A stretch of DNA of 64,000 nucleotides from Spirometra erinaceieuropaei (GCA_902702965.1 CACRXP010000621.1:1-64000); one strand, 5' to 3'; counted from the first letter of the stretch, positions 13,104-24,635 are shown. Notes: generated by a model from the sequence alone, not told the origin. A program made the numbers and translations.

Positions 13104-13240
13104 GGGGCCTCGCAGCACAGGTAGTTAGAGCGTTGACTATATTAAAGTCCCCCCTTTCTGTCGTGGGTGCGAATCCCACCGAGACGTCCAGGTTTTCACA
13201 GTTTGGCCAATATGAATTGTTCAAAATCTGCCACATCCTA
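13104..13240 (+). repeat. tRNA-derived SINE, plus strand
   Basis: This begins GGGGCCTCGCAGCACAGG, with an A-box-like GCACAGGTAGTTAGAGCG and a B-box-like GGGTGCGAATCCCACC. It then continues into a tail (CACAGTTTGGCCAATATGAA) shared with the minus-strand copy at 12.75-12.90 kb. The two copies face away from each other about 200 bp apart, and the bases between them also show weak inverted similarity. The anticodon region has decayed. Family: tRNA-derived short retroposon, non-coding. Confidence 0.6.
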
Positions 13241-13354
13241 TATAAAGTAAATAATTGGTAAATGAATTGAGAAAATCAGCGGTACAGTCCTAATATGCTT
13301 GTTGCTGTGATGTATGTATGTCAACTTAACCTACAGTCAGGCTTTAACCATTTT

Positions 13355-13575
13355 GAACTTCAGATCAGTTCCGACTAGAGGAGATTTGGCTGACAGGCGG
13401 GAGCACACCTCGGGTTCTGAGAAGGCCGACCATCTGAGTGGCTGTTGGGAAGTTGTCACACAGCCTCCGGCCAGATTACGTCTGTGTCCGTTTTCACAAT
13501 GGCTGGCCGGTCTTGTCAGCCGTGATTGGTCGAAAACCAGACTGCCAGTGGTGTGCACTTTAAATTACTCGTAAG
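13355..13575. repeat. GC-richer island, unassigned
   Basis: About 220 bp of higher GC with overlapping ORFs on both strands (13314-13574 plus, 13558-13337 minus). It includes direct similarities such as GGCTGACAGGCGGG and GGCTGGCCGG but no recognised family. It may be a transposon fragment related to the neighbouring SINE pair. Confidence 0.3.
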
Positions 13576-16500
13576 AAGCTAAGCGTCACATCAGGCCTCC
13601 AGCCTAGGGATATTGCAGATCAACGTTTACTAAAGAACATCCGCATCGCCGAAATTTCGTTTTAGTAAATTAGAACGTCTTTGGCATCCGTGAATATTTA
13701 TGCCGCCTTTTTTAATGTGCAGTCACCGCACAATGAAGGCAAGCGTAATTGCGACTTCAATATCGCTTAATGTAGCAGACGAATGACAGTTTGTGACTTC
13801 GTCTACTATACGGAACGAAACCATCGCGACACTTTACAATTTTTGCAGCAGCCACACAAGCGAAGCGTCCTCTCTCTCCCCCAAAAAACATGAATTTCTG
13901 ATCTGAATTCAGATAATATCACCGAAATTTAACTATCACCGTGTAAGAAAGAAGAGCTGGCTGTTTTTTTTCATTCCTGGAATAAGTTATATGTTACCCA
14001 GCTAGCTCACAGATAAACCTGAAATCATTGCAGGACTCGTTATCGGGGCAAATTTTTCGGAAAATTACCAAACGTTTTCATTATTCCTGAAATTTCTGAT
14101 CGACCGCAGATGCGCGTTTTGTAGGCTAATTTTGTGACAAATAGGCGATACAGTCTGCTGAAGTAACGCGAACCACAATCTAACCATTGAATATTTGAGT
14201 AATTTTAGCATAATATAACGGAGAACGCGGGCATTTATATAGCTTCGGTTGGATGTTTACATTTGATCCGTGCGAAATCTTTATGATTAGACATTCACTT
14301 TATTATGATTGATTAAGTGCGCCTGTGTTTTACACTGTTTATGAATTCAATAGGCGCGCGTGAATGACTAAACTATCATTGTCTTTTGTGACTTTGTGAC
14401 TGTTATCTCCGATTCCTTTTTACGTACAATCTTCAAAGGCGAATGCCAATTTACTTCTAGGACACGGTCTCGAATCGCCAACTATAACTGTGCTATGGAC
14501 GCTTGTCGCATAGACGATTTTTACGAAAGATGCATTGCTTTGGACGAAATATGAGTGACTACTGTCCAGTGTTAGCCTGAAATGCGATGAAATGAACACG
14601 CGTAAACTCTCGAACCCCTTGAAAGACGGACCAGCTGCTCGGCAAATGACTGCATACCGTCTCACAGACAGCTATATTGAAACCGGTTACTTTGTTATCG
14701 CTTACGCCTTGCTGATGCACAAGGTCACCGGTCAAATTCCAGGGACGTTGCCAAATTTGATGAAGTGTGAATTAGACATGCTGATACTGGCATGTTGACC
14801 AGTGCCAAAACTTTAGCAGTATAACACGGTTGTTCGTTACGTGTCGTGAAACAAGTGTTCAACAGACGCATTAAGTCGATGAGGCACATAAGAACAATGC
14901 TATATTTGGTAGGTGTCCTCATTTCTTTTCTCAACCACAAATAAGAAACCGCCTTAATTTGCGCGTCTATTGTATACGATAAGCTCATGCAGACAGTTCG
15001 ATTTAGTCTTTACTTCATGCAGAGTCCATAATTTGTGTCGATTGGAAGGGTACTCTAAAACTGCGGGGTCAAAATAGCCGACCTACAGCGTAAACGTCAG
15101 TGTGAAGAAGTAAAGTAAACGGCTCTAGAGTAATACAGGACTGACTTAATTTGAAAGGCGACTTCTGGCCTGACTTCTAGAAGGCCAGACCTTAACATAC
15201 AGAACTTGTCGTTGACCTATTGTCCGTTAATACGTTTAGGAAAGCAAATCCCCTATTGCCTCGCCCCTAACGGGTGCATATGCTAAATCATCTGCGGTTT
15301 TAGCCTTACCATATTATTATAGTGATCGCTGCATAAAAAACAATAATCCAGTGATAACTTGATTTACTGTGCACAGACTAGGCTTTGCACGAAAGGCATT
15401 TGTCAACCAAAAATATTCCCGCTGTTGTGCAAAAAAGTCGATCATGAAATGCCATTGATGTGCCTACGAAGATGGTCTCGAGCTGATTGATGTTTCTCTC
15501 CTCTGAAACAGATTATAATTTAGTGACATGTCTGTAATTATAACGATCCTACTTAACTCGCCTTTCCTGTTTGAAAGTATTTCGCAATTTAAGCCAGCAT
15601 TTCCTGCGCTCAGCCGAATGCTTCGTTGAACTCCCGTCGACGTCTATATTCATAAAAACCAATTACATAAAACCCAGGGGACGGGATGAAATAAGAAACC
15701 AAGACAACAATGGTAAAGCTTGAGTACAAATAACTCTTTAATTGCATGAACTAAAGAACGCCATCCGGAGCCGTGAGTTTAATCAAATCTGCGTTACGTT
15801 TTCTGTCCCGTCTAATGCACGTGTGGAGGCCACCATATCGTATGCAGCAAGCAGATTACCCAGGCAAGATTCTCGTAAGATATCATAATGGAAATTTACC
15901 AGATATTATCCAATCTTAATTAATAACATGTTATTGACCGTAATCAATACGTTGCTCGACCGACTTGTAAAAAACTACATATATTTGATTAGTACACGGC
16001 ATTTGGTAAGACCTCATAGATTTAATGGTTTATAGTTTGACTACGCTCAAGCATATCCCTGTTTTTCTGGAATCAAATGCCACTGAAACTACTGGTTTTT
16101 GCTTGTGAATGAAATGACTTATTTCATCCAGTCAAAAACACCAAGTTAACTGTGCTTCCTTTGCATGAACCGCAAATGGCAGGCACCTTTAACAAATTTG
16201 CTTACATTCCTTACGATGGCAGTAATACCATGTGAACGACAAGGCAAATAGAGGCGGATGTACGTAACTTAGAATAACTGCACAGACTGAGATAATTAAA
16301 AACGATACGAATTTACTTCACAAAAACGCCCACTGAAACCCATCTCGATTTCGCACATCGCTAAACGTTGGCGAGGTTGATTGTTTATTATGCACACAGT
16401 TCATATAAGAAACAACGGGTAGTTGTTTTAGTTGTTCAAGTTTGGATCCTAAAGGCCCAGCCATAATGAAATTTCAAACGTTGAATCTTTAAATGAGTTA

Positions 16501-16618
16501 TAATTTTAAAACACCGTTGAAAATGTCTAACACAATTCCGTATAGTATAAATGGTTTTCCTAGATATGTTAAATGATCTTAAGTAGTGATTATTAAGTTG
16601 CTTACAACGATGGCAAAA
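13576..16618. other. no recognised gene
   Basis: AT-rich sequence with only short ORFs (14420-14665 minus, 14592-14798 plus, 14725-14988 minus). They overlap each other and have no domain signature. Nothing else was recognised. Confidence 0.4.
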
Positions 16619-17435
16619 NNNNNNNNNNNNNNNNNNNNNNNNNNNNNNNNNNNNNNNNNNNNNNNNNNNNNNNNNNNNNNNNNNNNNNNNNNNNNNNNNN
16701 NNNNNNNNNNNNNNNNNNNNNNNNNNNNNNNNNNNNNNNNNNNNNNNNNNNNNNNNNNNNNNNNNNNNNNNNNNNNNNNNNNNNNNNNNNNNNNNNNNNN
16801 NNNNNNNNNNNNNNNNNNNNNNNNNNNNNNNNNNNNNNNNNNNNNNNNNNNNNNNNNNNNNNNNNNNNNNNNNNNNNNNNNNNNNNNNNNNNNNNNNNNN
16901 NNNNNNNNNNNNNNNNNNNNNNNNNNNNNNNNNNNNNNNNNNNNNNNNNNNNNNNNNNNNNNNNNNNNNNNNNNNNNNNNNNNNNNNNNNNNNNNNNNNN
17001 NNNNNNNNNNNNNNNNNNNNNNNNNNNNNNNNNNNNNNNNNNNNNNNNNNNNNNNNNNNNNNNNNNNNNNNNNNNNNNNNNNNNNNNNNNNNNNNNNNNN
17101 NNNNNNNNNNNNNNNNNNNNNNNNNNNNNNNNNNNNNNNNNNNNNNNNNNNNNNNNNNNNNNNNNNNNNNNNNNNNNNNNNNNNNNNNNNNNNNNNNNNN
17201 NNNNNNNNNNNNNNNNNNNNNNNNNNNNNNNNNNNNNNNNNNNNNNNNNNNNNNNNNNNNNNNNNNNNNNNNNNNNNNNNNNNNNNNNNNNNNNNNNNNN
17301 NNNNNNNNNNNNNNNNNNNNNNNNNNNNNNNNNNNNNNNNNNNNNNNNNNNNNNNNNNNNNNNNNNNNNNNNNNNNNNNNNNNNNNNNNNNNNNNNNNNN
17401 NNNNNNNNNNNNNNNNNNNNNNNNNNNNNNNNNNN
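16619..17435. other. assembly gap (Ns)
   Basis: 817 undetermined bases. The right edge is the terminal region of a Penelope-like element, so the gap probably hides the body of that element or a stack of repeats. Confidence 0.98.
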
Positions 17436-17580
17436 CCAACACAACTTGCCACTTTAAACTAAATGTCTGATCGATTAGGTGCAGTTTACGCTTTGACAAC
17501 GAAGAGCTGACCCAGCTCTTTGAAACGTCAGCAGTTAAATAAACCTGTCCGCAGAGCCAAATTTTCTTCTTCTAATACCT
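17436..17580 (+). mobile_element. PLE terminal repeat next to the gap (family 3)
   Basis: The sequence beginning CCAACACAACTTGCCACTTT matches 50,850-50,990 closely across about 140 bp, and matches 50,206-50,335 in reverse. It therefore is the 3' terminal region of the same PLE family whose endonuclease ORF is visible at 50.34 kb. It includes a hammerhead-like motif and AATAAA at 17538-17543, and ends at the TTCTTCTTCT-type tail. The coding part would lie in the gap. Confidence 0.75.
17493..17529 (+). ncRNA. decayed hammerhead motif in PLE terminus
   Basis: The order is TTGACAA, an extra C, an 8-bp stem-loop (GAAGAGCT, loop GACCC, AGCTCTTT), then GAAACGTC. Against the hammerhead consensus CUGANGA-stem II-GAAA, two core bases differ by transitions (C3 to U, G8 to A), so this copy should be inactive. 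The palindromic ACGU stem III and the GUC cleavage triplet are kept. Confidence 0.45.
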
Positions 17581-18023
17581 TTATACAGTAAACCTATATT
17601 TGTGCATATTCCCCTCAGGATGAAAAATCACAGCACAAAACTGTAACATCCGATCTGTTGATGAAAACTAATTAGGTTTTAAATCATTGTTACTAACAAC
17701 GATGCTAAGTGCACTTCTCGGCCCTGTCTTGATTGTTTTAAAATGCGTTTGCGACGTCGACGAGAATTACGCATCACTTACGTTTTCTAATGCGCTAGTT
17801 TGATTGCCAAAACAAGGCCTGTTATTTGCTTCTCCCTTCACTCATTATTTGCATTTTAATATTATAAACTCGCATTCCTTGGAGGAGGTCCATTTCCAGT
17901 TAACAACTCGAAAGGATTGGGTGAAAAGTCTTGTTTGGATTAAAGATGAAGCTTACTACCCGTGTAGTAATTTAGAGATCTCGAGATAATATAACAGATA
18001 CGAGGGTAAAGCGTTTCCAGCAA
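17581..18023. other. no recognised gene
   Basis: AT-rich spacer between the PLE terminus and the LINE. A 61-residue ORF at 17804-17989 shows no domain. Confidence 0.45.
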
Positions 18024-18394
18024 ATTCAGTTCAGTTCTTTTATTAAGGGAAATGTAGCTCTTCACCTTTGAACTCCCTATTTGATTACAAGCAACTGCAA
18101 AATCTCAAAAACTCGAAAAGGTATCATAAAGGAACAAATAATCGCAAAAGCGTCAGGTCTGTACAGACAAACAAACTGCCTCGAATTTTAGTGGTACGAG
18201 CAGTTGTAGAGCTGTCGTTTCGAGTGCAGCGAAATAAATAATATATCCGGGGACAAAATTTGCATATGTGCATGTCAGTAAGCGTAGGCGATGGGTTGAT
18301 ACAATAATAAATTCAATTTAAAATGTTACTGAAATATAGGAAGTAGTATTATAATAACGGAATTTGTCGAGGTTACAGAGATCGGGGTGGTAAT

Positions 18395-20320
18395 TTAGTG
18401 GACACTGCGACACAAATCCAGCTTCCCCTTAAAGACCTCGACGGAAGCAGACATAACGACATCCACAAGCAGGGAATTCCGGGCTTCTAGCACTCTGTTG
18501 GAGAAGAAGAACTTTCGTGTATCCAGTCTGGCCCCTGTCACACGTAGTTTGGATGGATGGCCTCGTAGATTTGTGGTGGTTGCTAACTCGAAGAATTCAC
18601 CCGGTACGAGGCTGCAGTCCTGACCGCGTATGATACGGAACGCTTGTATCTGGTCACCCCGTAACTGCCTGTAACTCAAGGGAAAGAGTTCAACGTTAGC
18701 TAACCGCGTTGCATATGGTAGTGAACCCTGTCCTGCCACAAGTTTCGTTGCACGCCTTTGAACCCTTTCAAGGATGCTGAGGTCCTTCGCGGTCCAGGGT
18801 CTCCAAGCTTGGATAGCGAATTCTAATTGCGGACGCACAAAAGCTCGAAAGACTTTAGCGAAGCAGTCTTCGTCAAAGGCAGAGAAAGTCCGCTTGACAA
18901 GTTAGAGGACTGACATTGCTGACTTGGCTATCTTCGTGCAGTGCAGCGAGGGTTTGAGCGAGGTCGTAATCCATACTCCCAAGTCCTTCTGCGAGTCCAC
19001 TTCTTGCAGTGGTATACCATTTAGGCAGTAGGCCATATGGTTCGGAGAGCGAGCTCTGCCGACTCGTAGAATATTGCACTTTTTCTCGTTGAACGGCAGA
19101 AGCCAGGCCTTTGACCACTGTTGGAGTCGATTTAGGTTCGCCTGCAGATGCTCTTTGTCATCTGCAGTTCGAATGACGCTCCAGAGCTTAATGTGATCCG
19201 CAAAAATGGCGACATCACAATCCAGTTCACTCACGCAATCGTTGACGTAAATGATGAACAAAGTAGGACCAATAACTGACCCTTGGGGAACACCGCTTTC
19301 AACGGCAACCTTCGTCGACTTCTGGCCACCGACAACGGCCTTATAGGAAGCTTTGAATCCATTTTAAGAGGTTACCCCTAACGCCTGTTCGGCTCATTTT
19401 GTGCAGGAGTCGCTGATGTGGGACACAATCAAATGCCTTTTTAAAGTCGATATAGACTAAATGCAGCGCATTGCCTTCGTCAACTGACCGAGTCCAACGT
19501 TCCAAACAGTTGAACAGGTTAGTCACGCAAGACCTGCCACTACGAAACCCATGCTGCGCATCAGATAATAAATTATGCTACTCTAGGAAGCACATCAGCT
19601 CTCGCTTGATTATTTTCTCCATGAGTTTGCGGCAGATGGAAGTGAGGCTAATTGGCCTATAATTGTTTTCAGAGGCCTTGCTGCCTCCTTTATGCAGTAG
19701 TGTGATCCGCGCAGATTTCCAGTCGGCGGGCAAGCAGCCGGCTTCGAACGAGTCTTGGAAAAGCATGGACAATGGTTTGGCTAGTTCGGCAGCGAGCTCC
19801 TTCAGTAACTTAGGCGCTATGTCTTCAGGACCTAGTGATTTCGACTCATTTAGCGTCATTAGCTCTCTGCGAACCGTCGCTTCATCAAAAGATACAGACT
19901 CAATTTTTGGACCCTCATCGAAGTCGTAGTCGGGGGGGAGTAAATTGGCTTCACTAGTAAAGATGTATTTGAACAATTGTGAAAAGTGCTCAGCTTTTTC
20001 TCCATCCTCACTAATCTTTACGTCTCCGCTAGTCTTCAGGAGGGGGATTGGATCTCTGTTTCGTGTGCTGTTTCTTATGTAGCTGTAGAATAATTTTGGA
20101 TTTTCCATAGCACGATTCAATAGGTCTTTTTCAAAATTTTGCCGTATCCTGAGGGTCAGCCGCTTGACTAAATTCCTCTGTATTTTGTATGCATTTTTGA
20201 ATACAGGAGTCCCATCAGTAAGAGATTTCTGCCACATACTCCGTTTTTTATTTATTTCCTTTTTTATCGCCTGGGTCAGCCACCGGGGTCGATTGTTTAG
20301 CCCCTTCCGTGAAAGCGGGC
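18395..20320 (-). pseudogene. LINE reverse transcriptase
   Basis: This is the reverse transcriptase of the CR1-like LINE. Visible are ENNYRPISLTSICRKLMEKI, AQHGFRSGRSC, YIDFKKAFDCVPHQRLLHKM (motif A Asp), SGVPQGSVIGPTLFIIYVND and VAIFADHIKLW, then a C-terminal region to about 18,395. The catalytic FADD box reads FADH, so one of the two active-site aspartates is replaced. A stop interrupts after CFLE at 19,578, the frame shifts near 19,350, and another stop follows SAMSVL at 18,902. Together with the endonuclease this is a dead copy. Confidence 0.85.
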
Positions 20321-21155
20321 AGTGGTTCTGTCAGGAGAGCATGCAATAATTCACTGAACCATTTCCAATCCTCCTCTATATTTCCGGAAAACGCTGATTC
20401 CCAGTCCGTATTGTTGATTTCGGCCTTCATTTGATCGAAGTCCCCACGCCAAATATATCTTCTAATTTTGATGGGCTGTTCAGGAACGGAAAAGATTGAA
20501 TAGTCCCATTGAAGTAAGACGTGATCGCTCCGACCTAAGGGAGGCAAAAATTGCACTTCATCTATGCTGTCCATCGATTTCGTGAGCACTAGGTCAAAGC
20601 AGTTTGACTGCTGCCCCTCACGGACCCTCGTGGGAAATAGGACGTGCTGTGTGAGAAATGACCTGAGTGCCATGTCCAAGAAGCGTCGGTCAAAAGCTAA
20701 TTCTGGGCCGCGCGCGTATAGTGAACTCCAATCAATGAGCGGTGCATTGAAGTCACCCATGATTAGGACGTCAGGTCGGAGCGCAAATCGTCCTAGCTCC
20801 TCTAACAGACGAGCGTCAGCCTCGGGGACACTACTCGGTGGTCGATAGACGGTCAGAACTTCAAGGCTATGTGATCCTGGTAACCTTATGGTGAGCCAGA
20901 TAGTCTCGGCGCTGCAGGCAAACTGTTCTGTTTTTTCTGACACAAGCAGGCCGTGTTTTACGTACGTGACGACTCCTCCTCCCTGACGCTCTCTCCTGTC
21001 TCTTCGAAACAACTGAAATCCTGGTAGCATTAATTCGCGGTCATCCATGTTTTCAGACAGCCAGGTTTCTGTCAAAGAGACAATGTCAGGGGAAAGGTCA
21101 CAGATGTGGATCTTCAGTTGTCTAACTTGGGTATTATACTCTGCATGTTAGTGTA
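20248..21155 (-). pseudogene. LINE apurinic-like endonuclease domain
   Basis: This is the N-terminal EEP-type endonuclease of the LINE, which in the family nicks target DNA for target-primed reverse transcription. Visible motifs in order are SLTETWLSEN (catalytic Glu), GGGVVTYVKHGLL, VYRPP, IMGDFNAP (Asp/Asn pair) and LGRSDHVLLQ (the Ser-Asp-His of the active site). The catalytic motifs look intact. The frame drifts near 20,320: from there the true continuation (RKGLNNRPRWLTQAIKKE) is in another frame. The start is missing through truncation; the first Met at 21,075 is internal. Confidence 0.85.
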
Positions 21156-22095
21156 AAAATTTAATTTGATTTCATAATCTCTATGTTATTAACATAAAGG
21201 AGGTCAGCGATCAATGTCGTTTGCGAAAAGTACCTTAAACGATTTATGTTTACGTCAATCTACATGCACCAATGTGTATGCCATTGCCTCACAAGGTCTA
21301 CCTAGCGATTAGAGAACAGACGGTCCAATCGTGTTGTTGGCTTTATAATTTATTATGGCCTATAAAATAAGGGTTCTTATTAAACTCACGCAAGAATGCA
21401 AGTATTCGCGGCGCTTTTTCTCCTGCTTCCTTCTATTGAATGCTGCTTCACAACAACCGGTAACGGTTTATTTAAGTTTACTGCTATCTAAGTAACATAT
21501 GAGATATAAATGTGTCGATAATTTATTTTTCTGTTATTGCACTAACCGTCAAATATAGCTTTTTATTCAACATTTTACTCCTTGTATATGACGCTGTCGC
21601 TGATATTTCACTAATTTTCCGAAAAACCCCTAAGTTGTTATATCGGCACATCGTTTCCTGGCAGATAAATTAGGCGGACTTTGTTTTATTTAAAACCCTG
21701 ATAAAATTATTAACGAAATTAATGCTAGTCGGAGTGTAGACGTTTTTAAACATCGATCAGACAAGTTAGTTTGCAATTCTAATACTAAAATGTCTGCTAC
21801 AAAGTCAGCTAACTGTGTTAGACAAGTAGATGTTAAATGATATAAGAACGGCCAAAGTCTGGATGTCATTCTTTGATGGACGAACATTGGTTTACGCAGA
21901 AGGCCCAAAGCCTGAATGGCGTTTTCAATGAACGATGTATGTTTTGATAAATAAACTCAATTAGGCAGTCCGTTACTGCAAGCTTGCAAGTGGACAACAC
22001 TTGCTGCATCAACAAAACGTGACAGTTTTGTGTGTCAACACTTAATTTATGTTATCCAATGAATGAGCAAAATTAAGTGGTTCTTTTGCCTACAG

Positions 22096-22771
22096 ATGTC
22101 CCAAAATGCCCGCGTAGCATCTATGGCATTAATTTAAATGCCGTTGCTGAATATCTGACTGGACAAACCGATTTACACGGCTTTGAGAAAATACTGGAGG
22201 ATAGAACATGGCGTTTAAACTTCATAGTTACAATCATTGAGATACATTTGTCTTTCGACTGCACATTTATACTGGACAACTGGATAAACAGATACTGGCA
22301 ATACGCATGTTTAGCTCCGATACCTGACGCCGACATTGATGTAGTAAAAGAGGTAAGATAAGGATAAAAGTATAATTTTTACTATGCCGGTAAAATAAAA
22401 GCAGAATCACTGTCTTGCCAGGCCTTCCATTTATGATCTCACTGATTGCAATTTTTTTAAATTATCAGAAATTACAACCAAGCAGGCTAAATGGCCCGAG
22501 GAACGGCAGCCGATATTTCAGCTTTAAGCTGCGCAATTTAGCTCTGAGAGCTACCATCGATTTTACTTACTGGAATGTGGACGACCACCCACCGAATGTG
22601 ATTCGACTGTCCTCTCTGACGCTCTGCAATGCATGCAAAAATCCTTCTGAGAGTTCATATGAACCTGTCAACCCCTATTTATTAAAGGTGCTAAATATGT
22701 GTACCAGTGAATTCGAGAATTTTTTGCAACAAGATCTTTTGAGTGACCAATCCATAGAGTGCCAGCCGTAA
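22096..22771 (+). CDS. two-exon gene copy A, unknown Cys-containing protein (3' exons)
   Basis: Two exons are supported by comparison with block B. Exon 1 is 22096-22352, after acceptor TTTGCCTACAG and before donor GTAAGA. Exon 2 is 22469-22771 and ends in TAA. The intron is 116 bp. Exon 1 enters in phase 1, so at least one upstream exon with the start codon is missing from view. The 185 visible residues include CPRSIYGIN, VAEYLTGQTD, HGFEKILED, PIPDADI, then LALRATIDFTYW, LCNAC, SSYEPVNPYLLK and FLQQDLL. Several cysteines suggest an extracellular protein, but this is inference. The copy in block B is about three quarters identical with no indel in either exon. No family was recognised. Confidence 0.7.
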
Positions 22772-22854
22772 CAATCAGCGGTCCGAAACAGCAAAACCTT
22801 CAAAATTGACAACGTATCCTGCACGTGAATTGTTAACTGCTGTTTCCCTTTAAA

Positions 22855-22860
22855 AATAAA
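22855..22860 (+). promoter_or_regulatory. polyadenylation signal AATAAA, gene copy A
   Basis: AATAAA lies 84 bp after the stop codon, and the corresponding AATAAA in block B (36243-36248) lies at the matching place. Conservation in both copies supports use as the 3'-end signal. Confidence 0.55.
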
Positions 22861-24441
22861 ATGTTTTATTGATTTATATGGAGAAAAACAATCCCTGCAA
22901 CCAATTACTAACCGTTCGGCAACTATGTTATTGCTTGTAGGACTGGTGAGTAAATATAGGCTCAGGCAAAAAAATAATTGGAAGAGAAACCTCCAATTTA
23001 GTTTTGTGCAATATCAAGTGTAACGAAGTTGGCGCATAGACGGCTCGAATCAGTGCCAGTTGCGGAACGCCAGGAAATCCGACTCAAAATGATCTCCTCT
23101 ATTCCACTGTTTTAGCCTGTTTGCACCTTACTGAAGCGGTAAAAACGGAAGCCGTCTTTTAGCGTGATCGCACTGAGACAAATACTTATAATCACGTGAC
23201 TCCAGTCCAGCGCAGTACGCTGGGCAAGTCGCAAGGGCTTTCTTTAGAAATGTGAATCCACTTCTAGATACAAACGCAGTTTTTGCTCTAAAAAGGTGAC
23301 ATTAACGGCGAAATGCGAATAGACAGAAAAAAATGCTTCTTTACTGCTGGCTGCGAATAACCTTTCGGGAATTTTTTCTGCAAAAGCTGTCTTTAGCATG
23401 TAGGCAGCCTGTGTGTACGAGCTTGAGGTGTGGCCTTACCCTTGAGTGAGTCTGCATGATACATGGTATCAGAACTGCTCACAACGAAGCTTTCGTAAAC
23501 GTCATTTGAAGTTTCATTAAGGGTTTACACGAAAGCCACATACTTTACGAAAATTACTGCGGGAAGATAAAATTTTGACTATACAAGATGACACCGCATA
23601 ATGAGTGAAAATAAGTGTAAACTGAGCTAAATTTGTAAATGTGTTTTTCAACAGGCACAACTATTAGATCCGACAAATAGCGATTGTGAATATAAAAACG
23701 AGCCGGAGAAATAGCCTTTACGCGTGAGGTTTGCCAAGGGGTTGGAATGAGGCATGATAATAAAGCAGTTAAAAATGTGGGAACACGTCTCATTCCTAGT
23801 GCCATAAGAATCATTTTTCTAACCGTTTAACATTTTTTTCTAGATGCAGTGGTCCAGGTTGTCCAAATGTCGATGTCGTGGCGGTCTATGCTTAGCCGTG
23901 GATGACATAAAATCGAGAGGCCTAGTCCCTTTCGGACAAGAAACAATCATGAGCAGATCACGGTCATCGCCAAATTCAATAAAGGTCCCACTAAATAATT
24001 GTCCGTTAATCGAGGGCGAGAGCAAGATATTCCTTGCATATGGGTGGCAGCGTAAATATCGTTGATTTCATTATAAGCGTGCGCATTGTCCGCTGAAAAA
24101 GGGCTAGCGTCATTCTGCGTATAGATAGAAAGCCAGAGAACGAAGGAATCAGTTGATGTGAGTCGGTACCAAATATTCGTTCTACAGTTGCTAAATCTCC
24201 ACAGCTATATTCAGAAGAAAAGGCGACGACTGAACGTTGCTTTGGATAATTTCTCGTCCGGCAAGTACAGTTATATGGGCCGGAGTACAGTAAGTGAAAA
24301 AAATGATGAGTTAGATTTTAATATACTGACAAGAGCGGAAGAGCCAAGGCAGCGAAAGAAGAGAAAACAAAATTGACCAGCCTAGGCTAAGTAATCCGGC
24401 TGTCCATTCAAAATTCTGATCAATTTTTTTCACTATACGTA

Positions 24442-24478
24442 TTGATAATGAAGAACCGCCCCAGGTCTTCGAAACGTT
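24442..24478 (+). ncRNA. decayed hammerhead motif, plus strand
   Basis: The order is TTGATAA, an extra T, a stem-loop (GAAGA-ACC, loop GCCCC, AGGTCTTC), then GAAACGTT. It has the same architecture as the motifs in the other PLE termini, with the same two transitions in the core (C3 to U, G8 to A) and a GUU cleavage triplet. It is on the strand opposite to the adjacent PLE coding remnant. Confidence 0.35.
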
Positions 24479-24635
24479 AGCCATGCAAGTCCCTCATTTT
24501 CTTCAGTTGTATGTGGTTAGTCAAATTTTGACCACGGTAAGCGCTGAGCCTGAAAGAGGTTGTCTGGGCACATAGGGTCCGTTTTCGTAACCTGATGGCG
24601 GCCACTTCTGCTGTTTGTAACAGACACTAGCCCAG

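Larger units (their letters stand above)
18024..21155 (-). mobile_element. CR1-like LINE, 5'-truncated, inactive
   Basis: A non-LTR retrotransposon of about 3.1 kb on the minus strand, with endonuclease then reverse transcriptase then a 3' untranslated region. The 3' end reads TTAATAAAAGAACTGAACTG, a short repeated tail ending near 18,024, as CR1-type elements often have. The 5' end is lost within the first residues of the endonuclease near 21,155, exactly where duplicated block A begins. Frameshifts near 20,320 and 19,350 and stop codons near 19,578 and 18,902 make it non-autonomous. Confidence 0.85.

Noticed and set aside
16436..17499. Four long ORFs (280-338 residues) on both strands
   Set aside because: They are almost entirely N bases of the assembly gap.
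18873..20848. Plus-strand ORFs and out-of-frame minus ORFs across the LINE
   Set aside because: They are shadow frames of the endonuclease/RT remnant, for example 19663-19929 and 20564-20848 plus.
23844..24065. 73-residue Cys/Arg-rich ORF as a third conserved gene of the duplicated blocks
   Set aside because: The matching region at 37.13 kb has indels and stops, so the frame is not conserved.
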